Shown here in pieces: positions 51,306-60,342 of a stretch of 64,000 nucleotides of DNA (its first letter is position 1; the number at the start of each line of letters is the position of its first letter). The notes under the pieces were generated by a model. It was not told the origin of the DNA, did no database searches, and saw only the letters and a program-made list of their open reading frames with translations. Source of the DNA: Alphaproteobacteria bacterium (GTDB taxonomy: Bacteria > Pseudomonadota > Alphaproteobacteria > Caulobacterales > Parvularculaceae); contig JAUIMC010000012.1 in the NCBI GenBank assembly GCA_030433215.1, forward strand, positions 49,512-113,511, written 5' to 3'. A program made the position numbers and the translations under genes.

Positions 51306-52661
51306 ATGAACCTGACGGCAGACAAGATATCCTATCGCGAGATCCTGCGCCTCGCCTGGCCCGCCTCCGTCGCCGCCTCGGTGACGCCGCTGCTCGGGGC
51401 GATCGACGTTTGGGCGCTGGCTCAGTCGGCCCGCCCGCTCGACATCGCGGCGGTAGGCCTCGGCTCGGTGATCTTCTCTCTCGCCTACTGGACCTTCGGC
51501 TTCATCCGCATGAGCGTCGCGGGACTGACCGCACAAGCCGCGGGCGGCGAAGACGAACCGGAAGCGCGCGCGTCGCTGGTGCGCGGCGCCATGATCGGCG
51601 GCGCGGTCGGCGCGGCGCTCGTCCTGTTGCAGATCCCGGTCGGCTATTTTTCTTTCGAGCTGCTTTCAACGGGCTCGGAGGCGAGCGCGGAAACTCTCGC
51701 CAACGGCCGCACCTATTTCGACATCCGCATCTGGGGCGCGCCTTTCGCCCTCGCCTCCTACGCGGCGTTCGGCTGGCTCACCGCGAGAGGACGCACCGAC
51801 TATCTGATGGCGGTCAGCGTCTTCATGACGGCCATCAATATCGTTCTCGATTACTGGTTCGTGGTCGGGCTTGGCTGGGGCGCGGCGGGCGTCGCCGCGG
51901 GCACGCTGATCGCCGAGATCGCCGGGTTTCTCGTCGCCGTCCTCTTCGTTCTGTCCGTCATGAAAAGCCATGGCGGCCTCGCCGCCCACTGGTGCCCGGA
52001 AGATTTCTGGCATCCCGCGCGGGTCAAACGCACCCTGTCGATCAATTTCGACATCTTCATCCGCACGCTCCTGCTCGCCTTCTGCTTCGCCTGGTTCGTG
52101 CAGCGCTCAGGCGCTTTCGGGGACGCGACGCTCGCCGCCAATCAGGCGCTGTTGCAGCTCTTTCTCTTCACCGGGCTCGCCCTGGACGGCACGGCCATCG
52201 CCGCGGAAACATTGGTCGGACAAGCCATGGGCGCACGGGACCGCGTCGCCGCGAAGGCGCGCTATTTGATGGCGGTGCGCAAAACCTTCATCCTCGCCAG
52301 CGCCGCGGCCGTGGCCTTCGTCCTCTTCTACTGGATTGCGGGCGACGCCCTGATCGCGCTCCTGACGCCGGAAGGACCGATTCGCGCCGACATGAACGCC
52401 TATATGCCCTGGGTGATCGTCAGCCCTCTGATCGTGGTGATCGGCTTTCAGCTCGACGGCATCTTTATCGGCGCCACGCGCGCCACTGAAATGCGCGATT
52501 CGATGATCATCTCGGCTTTCATTTTTCTCCCCGCCTCGCTCTGGTTCGCCGGACAATGGGGCAATCACGGGCTGTGGGCGGCGTTTTCGCTATATTTCCT
52601 GTTGCGCGCCGCAACACTCGCGATCTGGCTGCCGCGCATCGGCAAAGCCTTTTCGAGTTAG
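51306..52661 (+). CDS. MATE family multidrug efflux transporter (DinF-like)
   Basis: 451 residues with twelve helices in two similar halves. The beginning IDVWALAQSARPLDIAAVGLG and the late ETLVGQAMGARDR are MATE marks. It likely exports cationic drugs or toxic metabolites with Na+ or H+. DinF-type rather than NorM by the short form of the first motif. Its stop overlaps that of pyrD by four bases. Confidence 0.93.
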   Translation: MNLTADKISYREILRLAWPASVAASVTPLLGAIDVWALAQSARPLDIAAVGLGSVIFSLAYWTFGFIRMSVAGLTAQAAGGEDEPEARASLVRGAMIGGAVGAALVLLQIPVGYFSFELLSTGSEASAETLANGRTYFDIRIWGAPFALASYAAFGWLTARGRTDYLMAVSVFMTAINIVLDYWFVVGLGWGAAGVAAGTLIAEIAGFLVAVLFVLSVMKSHGGLAAHWCPEDFWHPARVKRTLSINFDIFIRTLLLAFCFAWFVQRSGAFGDATLAANQALLQLFLFTGLALDGTAIAAETLVGQAMGARDRVAAKARYLMAVRKTFILASAAAVAFVLFYWIAGDALIALLTPEGPIRADMNAYMPWVIVSPLIVVIGFQLDGIFIGATRATEMRDSMIISAFIFLPASLWFAGQWGNHGLWAAFSLYFLLRAATLAIWLPRIGKAFSS

Positions 52662-53716
52662 CGCGCCCCGGCGCCCACCGCCTGCGATACGGCCTCGAAC
52701 CCGTCGGCGTCGAGATAGGACGGCAGGTCGCGGAGAATCCGCGACGGCAGACCCGGCCCTTCATAAACGAGCGCTGAATAAAGCTGGACCAGCGAGGCGC
52801 CGGCGAGAATCTTTTCATAGGCGTCGCGCGCCGAGGAAATGCCGCCGACGCCGATCAGCGGCACGTCGTTGCCCACCGCTCCGTAGAACTCCTTGAGGAG
52901 CGCCGTCGACATGGCGAAGAGCGGCTTGCCGGACAGCCCGCCAGCCTCGCTTGCATTGGCGCTGCGCAAATTCGGGGCGCGGGCGATGGTGGTGTTGGAG
53001 ACGATCAGCGCATCGAGCTTCATGGCGCGCGCCGCATCGGCGATGTCCGCCTTGTCTTCATCGGCGAGGTCCGGCGCAATCTTCAGAAACACCGGCGTTT
53101 CGGGCGCCGCCTCGTCGCGCGCCGTCTGGACCCGCCGCATCAGTTCCTCAAGCGTCGACTTGCCCTGAAGCGCCCTCAAACCCGGCGTATTGGGCGAGGA
53201 AATATTCACTGTGAAAAAGTCAACGAGCCCGGCGAGCGCCCGGACGCCTGTCACATAATCTCCCGCGCGATCCTCTGAGTCCTTGTTGGCGCCGAGATTG
53301 ACGCCGACAATGCCCTTGCGGGTGCGCGCTTTTAACCGCGCCGCGACCGCCTCGAGCCCCTCATTATTAAAGCCGTAGCGGTTGATGACGCCAGCGTCGG
53401 CGCGCAGGCGGAAAACCCGCGGGCGCGGATTGCCGGGCTGCGGACGCGGCGTCACGGCGCCGACCTCCACGAAACCGAAACCGAGATCGAGGGCCGCATC
53501 GGCGGCCTCGGCGTTCTTGTCGAAGCCCGCGGCAAGGCCCAGGACATTAGGGAAGGAAAGCCCGGCAACCTTCATGGCGAGGCGCGGCGTCTCCAGCGAG
53601 ACTTTCGGGCCCCAGCCTTTCTTCAGCATACGGATGGTGAGGTGATGCGCGGTTTCCGCATCCGCGGCGCCCATGGCCTTGGCGCCAAGCTCGGCCAGCC
53701 AGACCGGCGTTCTCAC
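52658..53716 (-). CDS. pyrD: Dihydroorotate dehydrogenase (quinone), class 2
   Basis: FMN enzyme of pyrimidine synthesis that reduces quinone. 352 residues. NISSPNTPGLRALQGK holds the class 2 active-site serine region, GLAAGFDKNAEAADA the FMN-binding start and VSNTTIARAP a late FMN loop. The amphipathic N-terminus fits membrane contact. The start is GTG at 53716, overlapping the DUF952 stop by four bases. Confidence 0.96.
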   Translation of the reverse strand: MRTPVWLAELGAKAMGAADAETAHHLTIRMLKKGWGPKVSLETPRLAMKVAGLSFPNVLGLAAGFDKNAEAADAALDLGFGFVEVGAVTPRPQPGNPRPRVFRLRADAGVINRYGFNNEGLEAVAARLKARTRKGIVGVNLGANKDSEDRAGDYVTGVRALAGLVDFFTVNISSPNTPGLRALQGKSTLEELMRRVQTARDEAAPETPVFLKIAPDLADEDKADIADAARAMKLDALIVSNTTIARAPNLRSANASEAGGLSGKPLFAMSTALLKEFYGAVGNDVPLIGVGGISSARDAYEKILAGASLVQLYSALVYEGPGLPSRILRDLPSYLDADGFEAVSQAVGAGAR

Positions 53717-54072
53717 TGCGGCGCTCCGAATTGGAAATCATCGCCGTCGCGCAGGAGCGGGATGACGGCGGCCACGTCTTCGCGGCGCAGATCGCGATAA
53801 AGATGCGGGAAGGCCTCGCCCCGCTTCGGGGCAAGCTCGAACTTCACCTTTTGCGCGATGGGCGCCAGCGGGATCTCCAGCGCCAGGAGATCGTCGGCCC
53901 CGGCGAAATGCAGCCGCGCGGTTTCAAGCGCCTGCGCCTTTGTCGACAGGTGCATATAACCGTCCTTGAGGTCGATATCGCGTTTGGGAACAACACCGCT
54001 CGATTGCGCATCGCGCCATTCGGCGGCGCTCGCCAGCCTGTAGACGAATTCCGGTTGGGGTTCTTCTGACAT
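53713..54072 (-). CDS. DUF952 family protein
   Basis: 119 residues from ATG 54072. It matches the DUF952 family by YRLASAAEWRDAQSSGVV, LKDGYMHLSTKAQALETA and FPHLYRDL. The fold resembles ADP-ribosyltransferase-like proteins, but no activity is known. Coupled to pyrD by a GTGA overlap. Confidence 0.9.
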   Translation of the reverse strand: MSEEPQPEFVYRLASAAEWRDAQSSGVVPKRDIDLKDGYMHLSTKAQALETARLHFAGADDLLALEIPLAPIAQKVKFELAPKRGEAFPHLYRDLRREDVAAVIPLLRDGDDFQFGAPQ

Positions 54073-54158
54073 GGGGCTTCCCCTAGCGCGCTGCGCAAGA
54101 AGGGTCCAGCGCCCCTTTCGCTGGACGCGAGCCGCGAGGCGGGACAAAGTGCGCGCCC

Positions 54159-55523
54159 ATGAAACCCATGCGCATCCTCGCCGGCCTCGCCTTCGCCGCC
54201 CTCGCCGCCCTTCTTTCCGCCGCCGCGGGCCTCCCGCAGCCGATAATCGCGACCATCGCGATCACGGCGCTGACCGCTTTCTGGTGGGTGAGCGAGGCCC
54301 TGCCGATCCCGGCGACGTCGCTCGTTCCTTTCGCGCTGTTTCCCCTCGCCGGGGTGCTCGACCAGCGCGAGGCGGCGGCGGCGCTCGGCTCATACGTCAT
54401 CATCCTGCTGATGGCGTCCTTCATGCTGTCGAAAGCGCTGGAGCGCTCCGGCGCCCATGAACGCCTCGCCCTTTACATGATCAAGCTGGTGGGCGGGACG
54501 GGCCGCCGGCTTGTCATCGGCTTCATGGTCGCGGCGGCGGTCTTGTCCATGTGGATCTCCAACACCGCGACGACCTTGATGCTCGCCACCATGGCCTTCG
54601 CGATCCTGGCGCGCACGGACGACCCGAAGCTCGGCCCCGCCCTGCTTCTCGGCATCGCCTATGCGGCGTCTTTCGGCGGCACGGCGAGCCTGATCGGGAC
54701 GCCGCCCAATCTCATTTTCGCGGAAAATTACCTGCTGACCACGGGCGAGGAATATTCCTTCCTGCAATGGATGAGCATCGGCGTGCCGGTGGTGATTGTC
54801 GGCCTGCCTTTGATGGCGCTGTGGCTAACGCGCGCGCTCGGCGGGGTCAGAACGCCCGAGCTCGCCGATCCCGGCCCCTGGCGCACCGACGAGAAACGCA
54901 CGCTCATCGTCTTCGCTGTCGCCATCGTCTTGTGGATCACGCGCATCGAACCCTTCGGCGGCTGGTCGGGCCTTCTCGGCATGGAAGACGCGGGCGATTC
55001 CACTGTCGCGGTTTTCGCGGTCGTCCTGATGTTTCTCGTTCCCAACGGCAAGGGCAGCGCGCTTCTCGACTGGAAGACGGCGGGCGACATTCCCTGGGGG
55101 ATGCTGCTTCTCTTTGCAGGCGGCATCTGCATCGCCAGCGCCTTCCGGGCGAGCGGCCTCGACGTCCTGATCGGCGATCAGTTGTCTGGCCTCGCCAACG
55201 CGCCGGTGTTTTTGATGATGCTCGGCCTTTGCCTTTCCGTCACCTTCCTCACCGAAGTGACCTCGAACACCGCGACGGCCAATTTGCTGATGCCGCTCCT
55301 CGCGGCGGTCGCAACCGGCGCCGGCATGAAACCGGAACTCCTGATGATCCCGGCGGTGATCTCCTGCTCCTGCGCTTTCATGTTGCCCGTGGCGACGGCG
55401 CCCAACGCCATTATCTACGGGACAGGGCGCGTCTCCATCGGGCGCATGGCACGCGAAGGCGCCGGGCTTAATGTCATCGTCGCCTTTGTAGTCGCGACCG
55501 TGTGCTGGGCGCTTCTCGGATGA
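54159..55523 (+). CDS. DASS (SLC13/CitT-type) sodium:anion symporter
   Basis: 454 residues with about twelve helices. The two sodium-site SNT motifs of the divalent anion:sodium symporter family are seen in WISNTATTLMLATMA and TSNTATANLLMPL. It likely imports dicarboxylates, sulfate or similar anions; the substrate cannot be set from sequence. The start of the next gene overlaps its stop. Confidence 0.93.
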   Translation: MKPMRILAGLAFAALAALLSAAAGLPQPIIATIAITALTAFWWVSEALPIPATSLVPFALFPLAGVLDQREAAAALGSYVIILLMASFMLSKALERSGAHERLALYMIKLVGGTGRRLVIGFMVAAAVLSMWISNTATTLMLATMAFAILARTDDPKLGPALLLGIAYAASFGGTASLIGTPPNLIFAENYLLTTGEEYSFLQWMSIGVPVVIVGLPLMALWLTRALGGVRTPELADPGPWRTDEKRTLIVFAVAIVLWITRIEPFGGWSGLLGMEDAGDSTVAVFAVVLMFLVPNGKGSALLDWKTAGDIPWGMLLLFAGGICIASAFRASGLDVLIGDQLSGLANAPVFLMMLGLCLSVTFLTEVTSNTATANLLMPLLAAVATGAGMKPELLMIPAVISCSCAFMLPVATAPNAIIYGTGRVSIGRMAREGAGLNVIVAFVVATVCWALLG

Positions 55524-55921
55524 TGGCGCTCAAAGCCGGTTGTGTCTATTTTCTCTCGGTGTTCGCCGTAGGGTTCGGGCTCGGGACGATCCGGACCCTC
55601 ATGATAGAACCGCGGCTCGGCGCGCTCGGCGCCGTCCTTCTCGAAACGCCCTTCATCCTCGGCGCGAGCTGGTTTCTCTGCCGCTACTGGATCGCACGGT
55701 TCGACGTTCCCGCAGGCCTTCCGTCGCGGCTGGCGATGGGCGCTGTCGCCTTCGCCTTGCTGATCGCGGCGGAAATCCTGCTGGGGCTTTACGGTTTCGG
55801 GCGCTCCTTAAGCGATCAGATCGCGGCCTGGGGAACGCCGCCCGGCGCCCTCGGCCTTGCCGGACAAATGCTTTTCGGTCTGTTTCCGCTTATTCAGGGT
55901 TTGACGGAAAGGCGCCGCTAG
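55520..55921 (+). CDS. Small polytopic membrane protein
   Basis: 133 residues and four hydrophobic helices. No family recognised with certainty. The ATG at 55520 overlaps the transporter stop (ATGA), so it is translated with the DASS symporter and may be an accessory subunit. It ends in a short basic tail (ERRR) and converges with the APC-type gene, sharing four bases. Confidence 0.8.
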   Translation: MMALKAGCVYFLSVFAVGFGLGTIRTLMIEPRLGALGAVLLETPFILGASWFLCRYWIARFDVPAGLPSRLAMGAVAFALLIAAEILLGLYGFGRSLSDQIAAWGTPPGALGLAGQMLFGLFPLIQGLTERRR

Positions 55922-57153
55922 ACCTCCGCCGGCGCCGCGAAGACGACGATCACAGCGGCCAGCGCCACGCAAAAAGCAAATAACGCCATCAGCGCGTAAC
56001 TTTTGTTGCGGCGCGCGGCGAGCGCCGCCTGCAAGGATTGCAGCGCATAGTACAAGACGAACGCCTTCGACGCGTAAGCGATGATCTCATAGATGTTCGC
56101 GGCCCAAATGATCGCGATCGCAACGACCGCCGTGATGACATCGCCGGCATTCACCGAAAATTTTTGCTTCGACGTTTCCGACAACAACCCGCCAGCGCCG
56201 TTCATGTCTGCGACGGCGGCGGAAAACTGCGAGGCGAGCGCTGCAAGAATGATCATCGGCGCAGCCGCCACGCCAAGCGGCGCCAGCATATCGATGATCG
56301 CGGTCTCCCCGCCTTCTGCCGGCAGGCCGTTTTTGAAATAGCCGGTGATCAGCAGCACGAAAGAGATGTAAATCGCAGTCGAGAGCCACTGGGCGCGGCG
56401 CATGGTTTTGACGCGCGTCTCGCGGTCATACTCATCGCCGAGATAGCGCGATGTCTCGAAGCCCTGCACCAGGATGACGAGGCCTAGCAAGATCTGGAAC
56501 TCCGACCAGCCATGGGGGTGGCTCGGCGCGGTCCAGGTGAAATCGCCGCCCGCGAGCATCAGCCCCGTGGCGATGCCGAGGGCCGCGAGAAGCCCCGCAA
56601 TGACGCAAAGCTTCAACCCGACGGCGGCGACCTCAAGCCGTTCAAGGGCGCGCAAGCCCCCGACGCCGCCCATGACGCCGAGAAAGGCGATCACCACGGT
56701 CGCAATCACCCGGATCCAGAAAGGATCGGTGATGTCCCCGAAACGAAGACCGAACGCGGCGAAGAGATTGATGTAATAGGCGACGGAAATGAAATAGGCG
56801 AGCGACAGCGTGCCTTGCGACGCGCGCTCGAGAATGGAGACGGTCTTCGCATGGGGCCGCGCCAGCGCCGGCTCCACATGGGCGATGTTGTAGCGAATCG
56901 CAGCGCCGAAGAGATAGGCGACGAGGCACAGCCCGGTCATGGCCATCCAGGCTTTCGTCCCCGCCGCATGAGCGAGGATCGGTCCCGCAACCAGAAAGCC
57001 CGACCCGATGATCGAGGCGAGCGGCGTCACCGTCGCCCGCCAGGCCGGCGATGTCCTGAGCCTGGGGTGAAAGAAGACGCCCGCGCAAAGAAGCGCGACA
57101 ATCATCAGGGCGAGGTTCGGGACCGACAGAAAAGACGCGCTCGCCGCTTGCAC
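55918..57153 (-). CDS. APC-superfamily amino acid/polyamine permease-like protein
   Basis: 411 residues and about eleven helices. The first helix pair has TPLASIIGSGFLVAGPIL, as in APC carriers where the unwound helix 1 binds substrate. LVQGFETSRYLGDEYDRETR holds the helix 6-like conserved segment. Substrate unknown. The start is GTG 57153, supported by AAAGGA upstream. It lies 20 bases downstream of the TerB-like gene. Confidence 0.8.
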   Translation of the reverse strand: MQAASASFLSVPNLALMIVALLCAGVFFHPRLRTSPAWRATVTPLASIIGSGFLVAGPILAHAAGTKAWMAMTGLCLVAYLFGAAIRYNIAHVEPALARPHAKTVSILERASQGTLSLAYFISVAYYINLFAAFGLRFGDITDPFWIRVIATVVIAFLGVMGGVGGLRALERLEVAAVGLKLCVIAGLLAALGIATGLMLAGGDFTWTAPSHPHGWSEFQILLGLVILVQGFETSRYLGDEYDRETRVKTMRRAQWLSTAIYISFVLLITGYFKNGLPAEGGETAIIDMLAPLGVAAAPMIILAALASQFSAAVADMNGAGGLLSETSKQKFSVNAGDVITAVVAIAIIWAANIYEIIAYASKAFVLYYALQSLQAALAARRNKSYALMALFAFCVALAAVIVVFAAPAEV

Positions 57154-57173
57154 TGCTTACGATCCTTTGCGGA

Positions 57174-57608
57174 TCAGGAGGTTCCCTCGAGCGTCATGTG
57201 GCGCGCCCGGGCGGAATGTTCGATCGCCGCGGCGCCGTCATCGCTGACGCCCAGCGCGTCGCGGATCAACTCGAGAATGCGGATCTCGGTGACGTCGAGC
57301 TTCTCGTCGGCGGTCACCACGTCCACGGCGGCGGCGTAGGCCGTTTCGGCGAGGAAATCCGGCAGCGCCGCGGCGGCCGATTCCAGCACCTTGTGAAGCC
57401 CGCCCTCCGACGACATCAGCTCACCGCAGGCCTCGGCCATCGCAACGAGGTTATGTTCGTCCGCCTCGGAAAACATGGGGAACGAGCGCACCACCCGGCC
57501 GATGGTTCTCAGCTCTTCATCATTGATGGCGCCGTCGGAGGCCGACGCCATGACCATCAGATAGATGACCGCTTCCTGGGGGGTGAGATTGGCGAGGCTG
57601 CCGGCCAT
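57174..57608 (-). CDS. TerB-like (tellurite resistance B domain) protein
   Basis: 144 residues, all helical, of the TerB fold (IYLMVMASASDGAINDEELR, VDVVTADEKLDVTEIRILEL; the acidic residues could bind metal). Start ATG 57608, with AGGAGC upstream; the longer open frame is not supported. Single TerB proteins usually have no role in tellurite resistance and may act in membrane stress. It precedes the APC-type gene on the same strand. Confidence 0.88.
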   Translation of the reverse strand: MAGSLANLTPQEAVIYLMVMASASDGAINDEELRTIGRVVRSFPMFSEADEHNLVAMAEACGELMSSEGGLHKVLESAAAALPDFLAETAYAAAVDVVTADEKLDVTEIRILELIRDALGVSDDGAAAIEHSARARHMTLEGTS

Positions 57609-57784
57609 GAAAAGGCTCCTGTCTGAACGGGGGATGGGTTCGCCGGAACCTAGCGGCGGGGCGGACAAACGGCAACCGCGGCGATAAGGCGGCCTGTCGC
57701 CGGACCGTGCCGGCGGGGCGGTCATTGACCTTGGCGCCCGCGGCGTTAAACCACCCTTCTCTTTTATTCCCGAAAGCAACCCCG

Positions 57785-59368
57785 ATGACCGCCCTTCAGA
57801 TCAAAGATTTCACCGCCGAAGACGCCGCCGCGGCCAAAAGCTGGCCGTTTCAGGAAGCCCGCAACCTGATCAAGCGCCTCGAAAAGGTGAAGAAGGACGG
57901 GCCCGTCCTGTTCGAGACCGGCTACGGCCCCTCGGGCCCGCCCCATATCGGGACCTTCGGCGAGGTCGCGCGCACCACCATGGTGCGCCGCGCCTTTGAA
58001 TTGCTGACCGGCCGCGAGACGCGCCTTATCGCCTTTTCCGACGACATGGACGGGATGCGCAAAGTGCCCCCGCATGTGCCGAACCAGGAGCTGTTGAACC
58101 AGTATCTGCAAAAGCCGCTGACCGACACGCCCGACCCGTGGGGCGAGCATGAAAGTTTTGCGCATCACAACAACGCCAAGCTGCGCGCCTTTCTCGACCA
58201 GTTCGGCTTTCAGTATGAGTTCATGTCCTCGACCGAATGCTATCGCAGCGGCGCGTTCGACGACACGCTGATCCGCGTTCTCGAGCGCTACGACCAGGTG
58301 ATGGAAATCATCCTGCCGACGCTCGGCGACGAGCGCAAAGCGAGCTATTCGCCGATCCTGCCGATCTCGCCGAAGACGGGCCGGGTGCTTTACGTGCCGA
58401 TGCTCGAGATCGACGCGAAAAAAGGCGAAGTGGTTTTCGAGGACGAGGACGGCGAGAAAACCCGCATCAGCGTCGCGGGCGGCGCGGCGAAACTGCAATG
58501 GAAAGTCGACTGGGCCGGACGCTGGCACGCGCTTGGCGTCGATTACGAGATGTCGGGCGAGGACCTGACGGAATCGGTGCGCCTGTCGAACCGCATTGTC
58601 AAAACGCTCGGCGCCGAACCGCCGGCTGGCTTCAACTACCAGCTCTTCGTCGACGAAGAAGGCAAGAAGATTTCGAAAACCAAGGGCAACGGCATCACCA
58701 TCGAGGAGTGGCTCACCTACGCCTCGCCGGAAAGCCTGTCGCTCTACATGTTCCAGAACCCGAAATCGGCCAAGAAGCTCTATTTCGACATCATCCCGAA
58801 AACCGCGGACGAATATTGGAGCCATCTTGAAAAATATGCGGCCCAAGACGGCGGCAAGGCGCTCGACAATCCGGTCTGGCATATTCACGAAGGCAAGCCG
58901 CCGGCCGTCATGCCGCCGGTGAACTTCGCGATGATCCTCAATCTCGTCAGCGCCGCCGGCGCGGCGGATGCGGAGGTGTTGCGCGGCTTCATCCGCAAAT
59001 ACCGCCCCGGCGCGAGCGAAGAGGAATTCGCAGCGACCGACGCGATGATCGGTTACGCAGAGCGCTATTTCGAACGCTTCATCAAGCCGACAAAGAAATT
59101 CCGTGCGCCGACGGATGCGGAGCGCGCCGGACTTGAAATGCTGTCGGCGCGGCTGAAAGAAATCGGCGAGACAGGGTCCGAAGACGATTATCAGACCGCC
59201 GTCTTCGACGCCGGCAAGGCGCAAGGCTTCGAGAACATCCGCGACTGGTTCAAGGGCCTTTACGAAGTCGTCTTCGGCCAGGAAGCGGGCCCGCGCATGG
59301 GCGCCTTCACCAAAATCTTTGGCGCCAAGGCCACAGCAGACCTCATCGACGAGGCGCTGGCGCGCTAA
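57785..59368 (+). CDS. lysS: Class I lysyl-tRNA synthetase
   Basis: Charges tRNA-Lys; the archaeal-type class I enzyme, also found in many alphaproteobacteria in place of class II. 527 residues from ATG 57785. The HIGH motif is in GPSGPPHIGTFGEVA and the KMSKS motif is EEGKKISKTKGNG; FSDDMDGMRKVP is a class I LysRS mark. It is divergent from the TerB-like gene. Confidence 0.96.
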   Translation: MTALQIKDFTAEDAAAAKSWPFQEARNLIKRLEKVKKDGPVLFETGYGPSGPPHIGTFGEVARTTMVRRAFELLTGRETRLIAFSDDMDGMRKVPPHVPNQELLNQYLQKPLTDTPDPWGEHESFAHHNNAKLRAFLDQFGFQYEFMSSTECYRSGAFDDTLIRVLERYDQVMEIILPTLGDERKASYSPILPISPKTGRVLYVPMLEIDAKKGEVVFEDEDGEKTRISVAGGAAKLQWKVDWAGRWHALGVDYEMSGEDLTESVRLSNRIVKTLGAEPPAGFNYQLFVDEEGKKISKTKGNGITIEEWLTYASPESLSLYMFQNPKSAKKLYFDIIPKTADEYWSHLEKYAAQDGGKALDNPVWHIHEGKPPAVMPPVNFAMILNLVSAAGAADAEVLRGFIRKYRPGASEEEFAATDAMIGYAERYFERFIKPTKKFRAPTDAERAGLEMLSARLKEIGETGSEDDYQTAVFDAGKAQGFENIRDWFKGLYEVVFGQEAGPRMGAFTKIFGAKATADLIDEALAR

Positions 59369-59411
59369 ACCGCAAATTGTGCGCCGACAGGCCAGGGAAG
59401 AAATTTTCTGG

Positions 59412-59441
59412 TTAACCGGCGTTATGTCTATTTTGTACAAT
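59412..59441 (+). promoter_or_regulatory. Candidate promoter of the VPLPA-CTERM-like gene
   Basis: TTAACC (59412-59417), an 18-base spacer and TACAAT (59436-59441). A start point near 59449 would give a leader of about 60 bases that includes the hairpin over the ribosome site. Confidence 0.4.
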
Positions 59442-59466
59442 CACGCGCCGCACGCCCGGTCTATCT

Positions 59467-59503
59467 CCCTACGCACTATTTCTGTTGAGTAATGCGTGGG
59501 GAG
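59467..59503 (+). promoter_or_regulatory. Leader hairpin covering the ribosome site of the VPLPA-CTERM-like gene
   Basis: The arms 59467-59478 (CCCTACGCACTA) and 59490-59501 (TAATGCGTGGGG) can form a 12-base stem with one U-G wobble and one mismatch around an 11-base loop. The ribosome site GGGGAG is 59498-59503, eight bases before ATG 59512, so its first four bases are paired. This suggests control of translation; at DNA level the same repeat could instead be an operator. Confidence 0.5.
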
Positions 59504-59511
59504 TATTCCGC

Positions 59512-60189
59512 ATGAAGATGAAGTCCAGGCTCGCCGCACTCGCGGCGTTTTTCATCATGGCCGGCAGCGCGCAAGCGGCGGTCCTGACTTACGAGATCTC
59601 TCATAATTTCTCGTCCTATCAGAACAACCTCGACGGCAACCCGGCGGCCCAGCCCGGCGGCGGGCTGTTATCCGGCACGATCAGCTTTGATTCCGGCACG
59701 GGCGCCGTCATTGACGCGGACCTGACCAGCGCGCTGCCCGGACCGGGCGGGCGCACGTCCGTTTATGATTTAGACGGCACGGCCGCGGACAATGTCACCA
59801 CGTCAGCAAGTCTAAGCGGCAATGTGCTGACGCTGGGGACTGAATATAATTACTTTAACGTTGCAAGCTCAGGCGCGTACCGGCCAGCGCACGGGGCGAG
59901 GCTGACGCTCGATTTCGGGACCGGCAGCCTCGGCGATGCGGTTCTTGCGGCGACTGCTTCTGAAATCTTCTACAACTACTTCTGGCGCTTCACCGTTACC
60001 GGACTGTCGAAAAGCACCGGCGTGCATGGCAGTCAGGGCGGCGCGCTCAGCTTCTCCCTCGTGGATACGGATAGCGGTTCAACCGATCCGGTGCTCGAAA
60101 CGCCCCTGCCGGCGGCGTTCCCGCTGATGTTCGCCGGCCTTGCGGCGTTCGGCGCCGCAGCCCGGCGCCGGCGCGCCGAAAAGGCCTGA
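59512..60189 (+). CDS. Exported protein with a VPLPA-CTERM-like sorting signal
   Basis: 225 residues from ATG 59512 with GGGGAG upstream. A signal peptide ends in GSAQA. The body is beta-rich and Gly/Thr/Asn-rich with no known enzyme motif. The tail has the tripartite sorting form: TPLPAAFPLMFAGLAAFGA followed by the basic end ARRRRAEKA. Such tails are cut by exosortases in exopolysaccharide-linked export systems. No exosortase gene lies in this window. A strong terminator follows. Confidence 0.85.
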   Translation: MKMKSRLAALAAFFIMAGSAQAAVLTYEISHNFSSYQNNLDGNPAAQPGGGLLSGTISFDSGTGAVIDADLTSALPGPGGRTSVYDLDGTAADNVTTSASLSGNVLTLGTEYNYFNVASSGAYRPAHGARLTLDFGTGSLGDAVLAATASEIFYNYFWRFTVTGLSKSTGVHGSQGGALSFSLVDTDSGSTDPVLETPLPAAFPLMFAGLAAFGAAARRRRAEKA

Positions 60190-60235
60190 CCGGCCTTTAT
60201 CCTTCTCGCGCAACCAGTCCCCCGCGCGTTAAGCC

Positions 60236-60272
60236 AAAGACGAAGCCTCCCGCACGGGGCTTCGTCTTTTTT
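60236..60272 (+). terminator. Intrinsic terminator after the VPLPA-CTERM-like gene
   Basis: AAAGACGAAGCC pairs with GGGCTTCGTCTTT over a short loop and ends in six T residues, 47 bases after the stop. Strong rightward terminator. Confidence 0.92.
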
Positions 60273-60342
60273 ATGCGGCGGCGACCGTCAGGCCCGCGGG
60301 GCGCGGGCAACCATCCGGAAAAGGATGTGTTATGCTTCGGGC

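Noticed and set aside
57174..57608. Tellurite resistance locus
   Set aside because: A single TerB-like gene with no other ter genes; such lone proteins are widespread and usually unrelated to tellurite.
57764..59440. Leftward open frame of 558 codons
   Set aside because: Shadow of the class I lysyl-tRNA synthetase gene, which carries both class I signature motifs.
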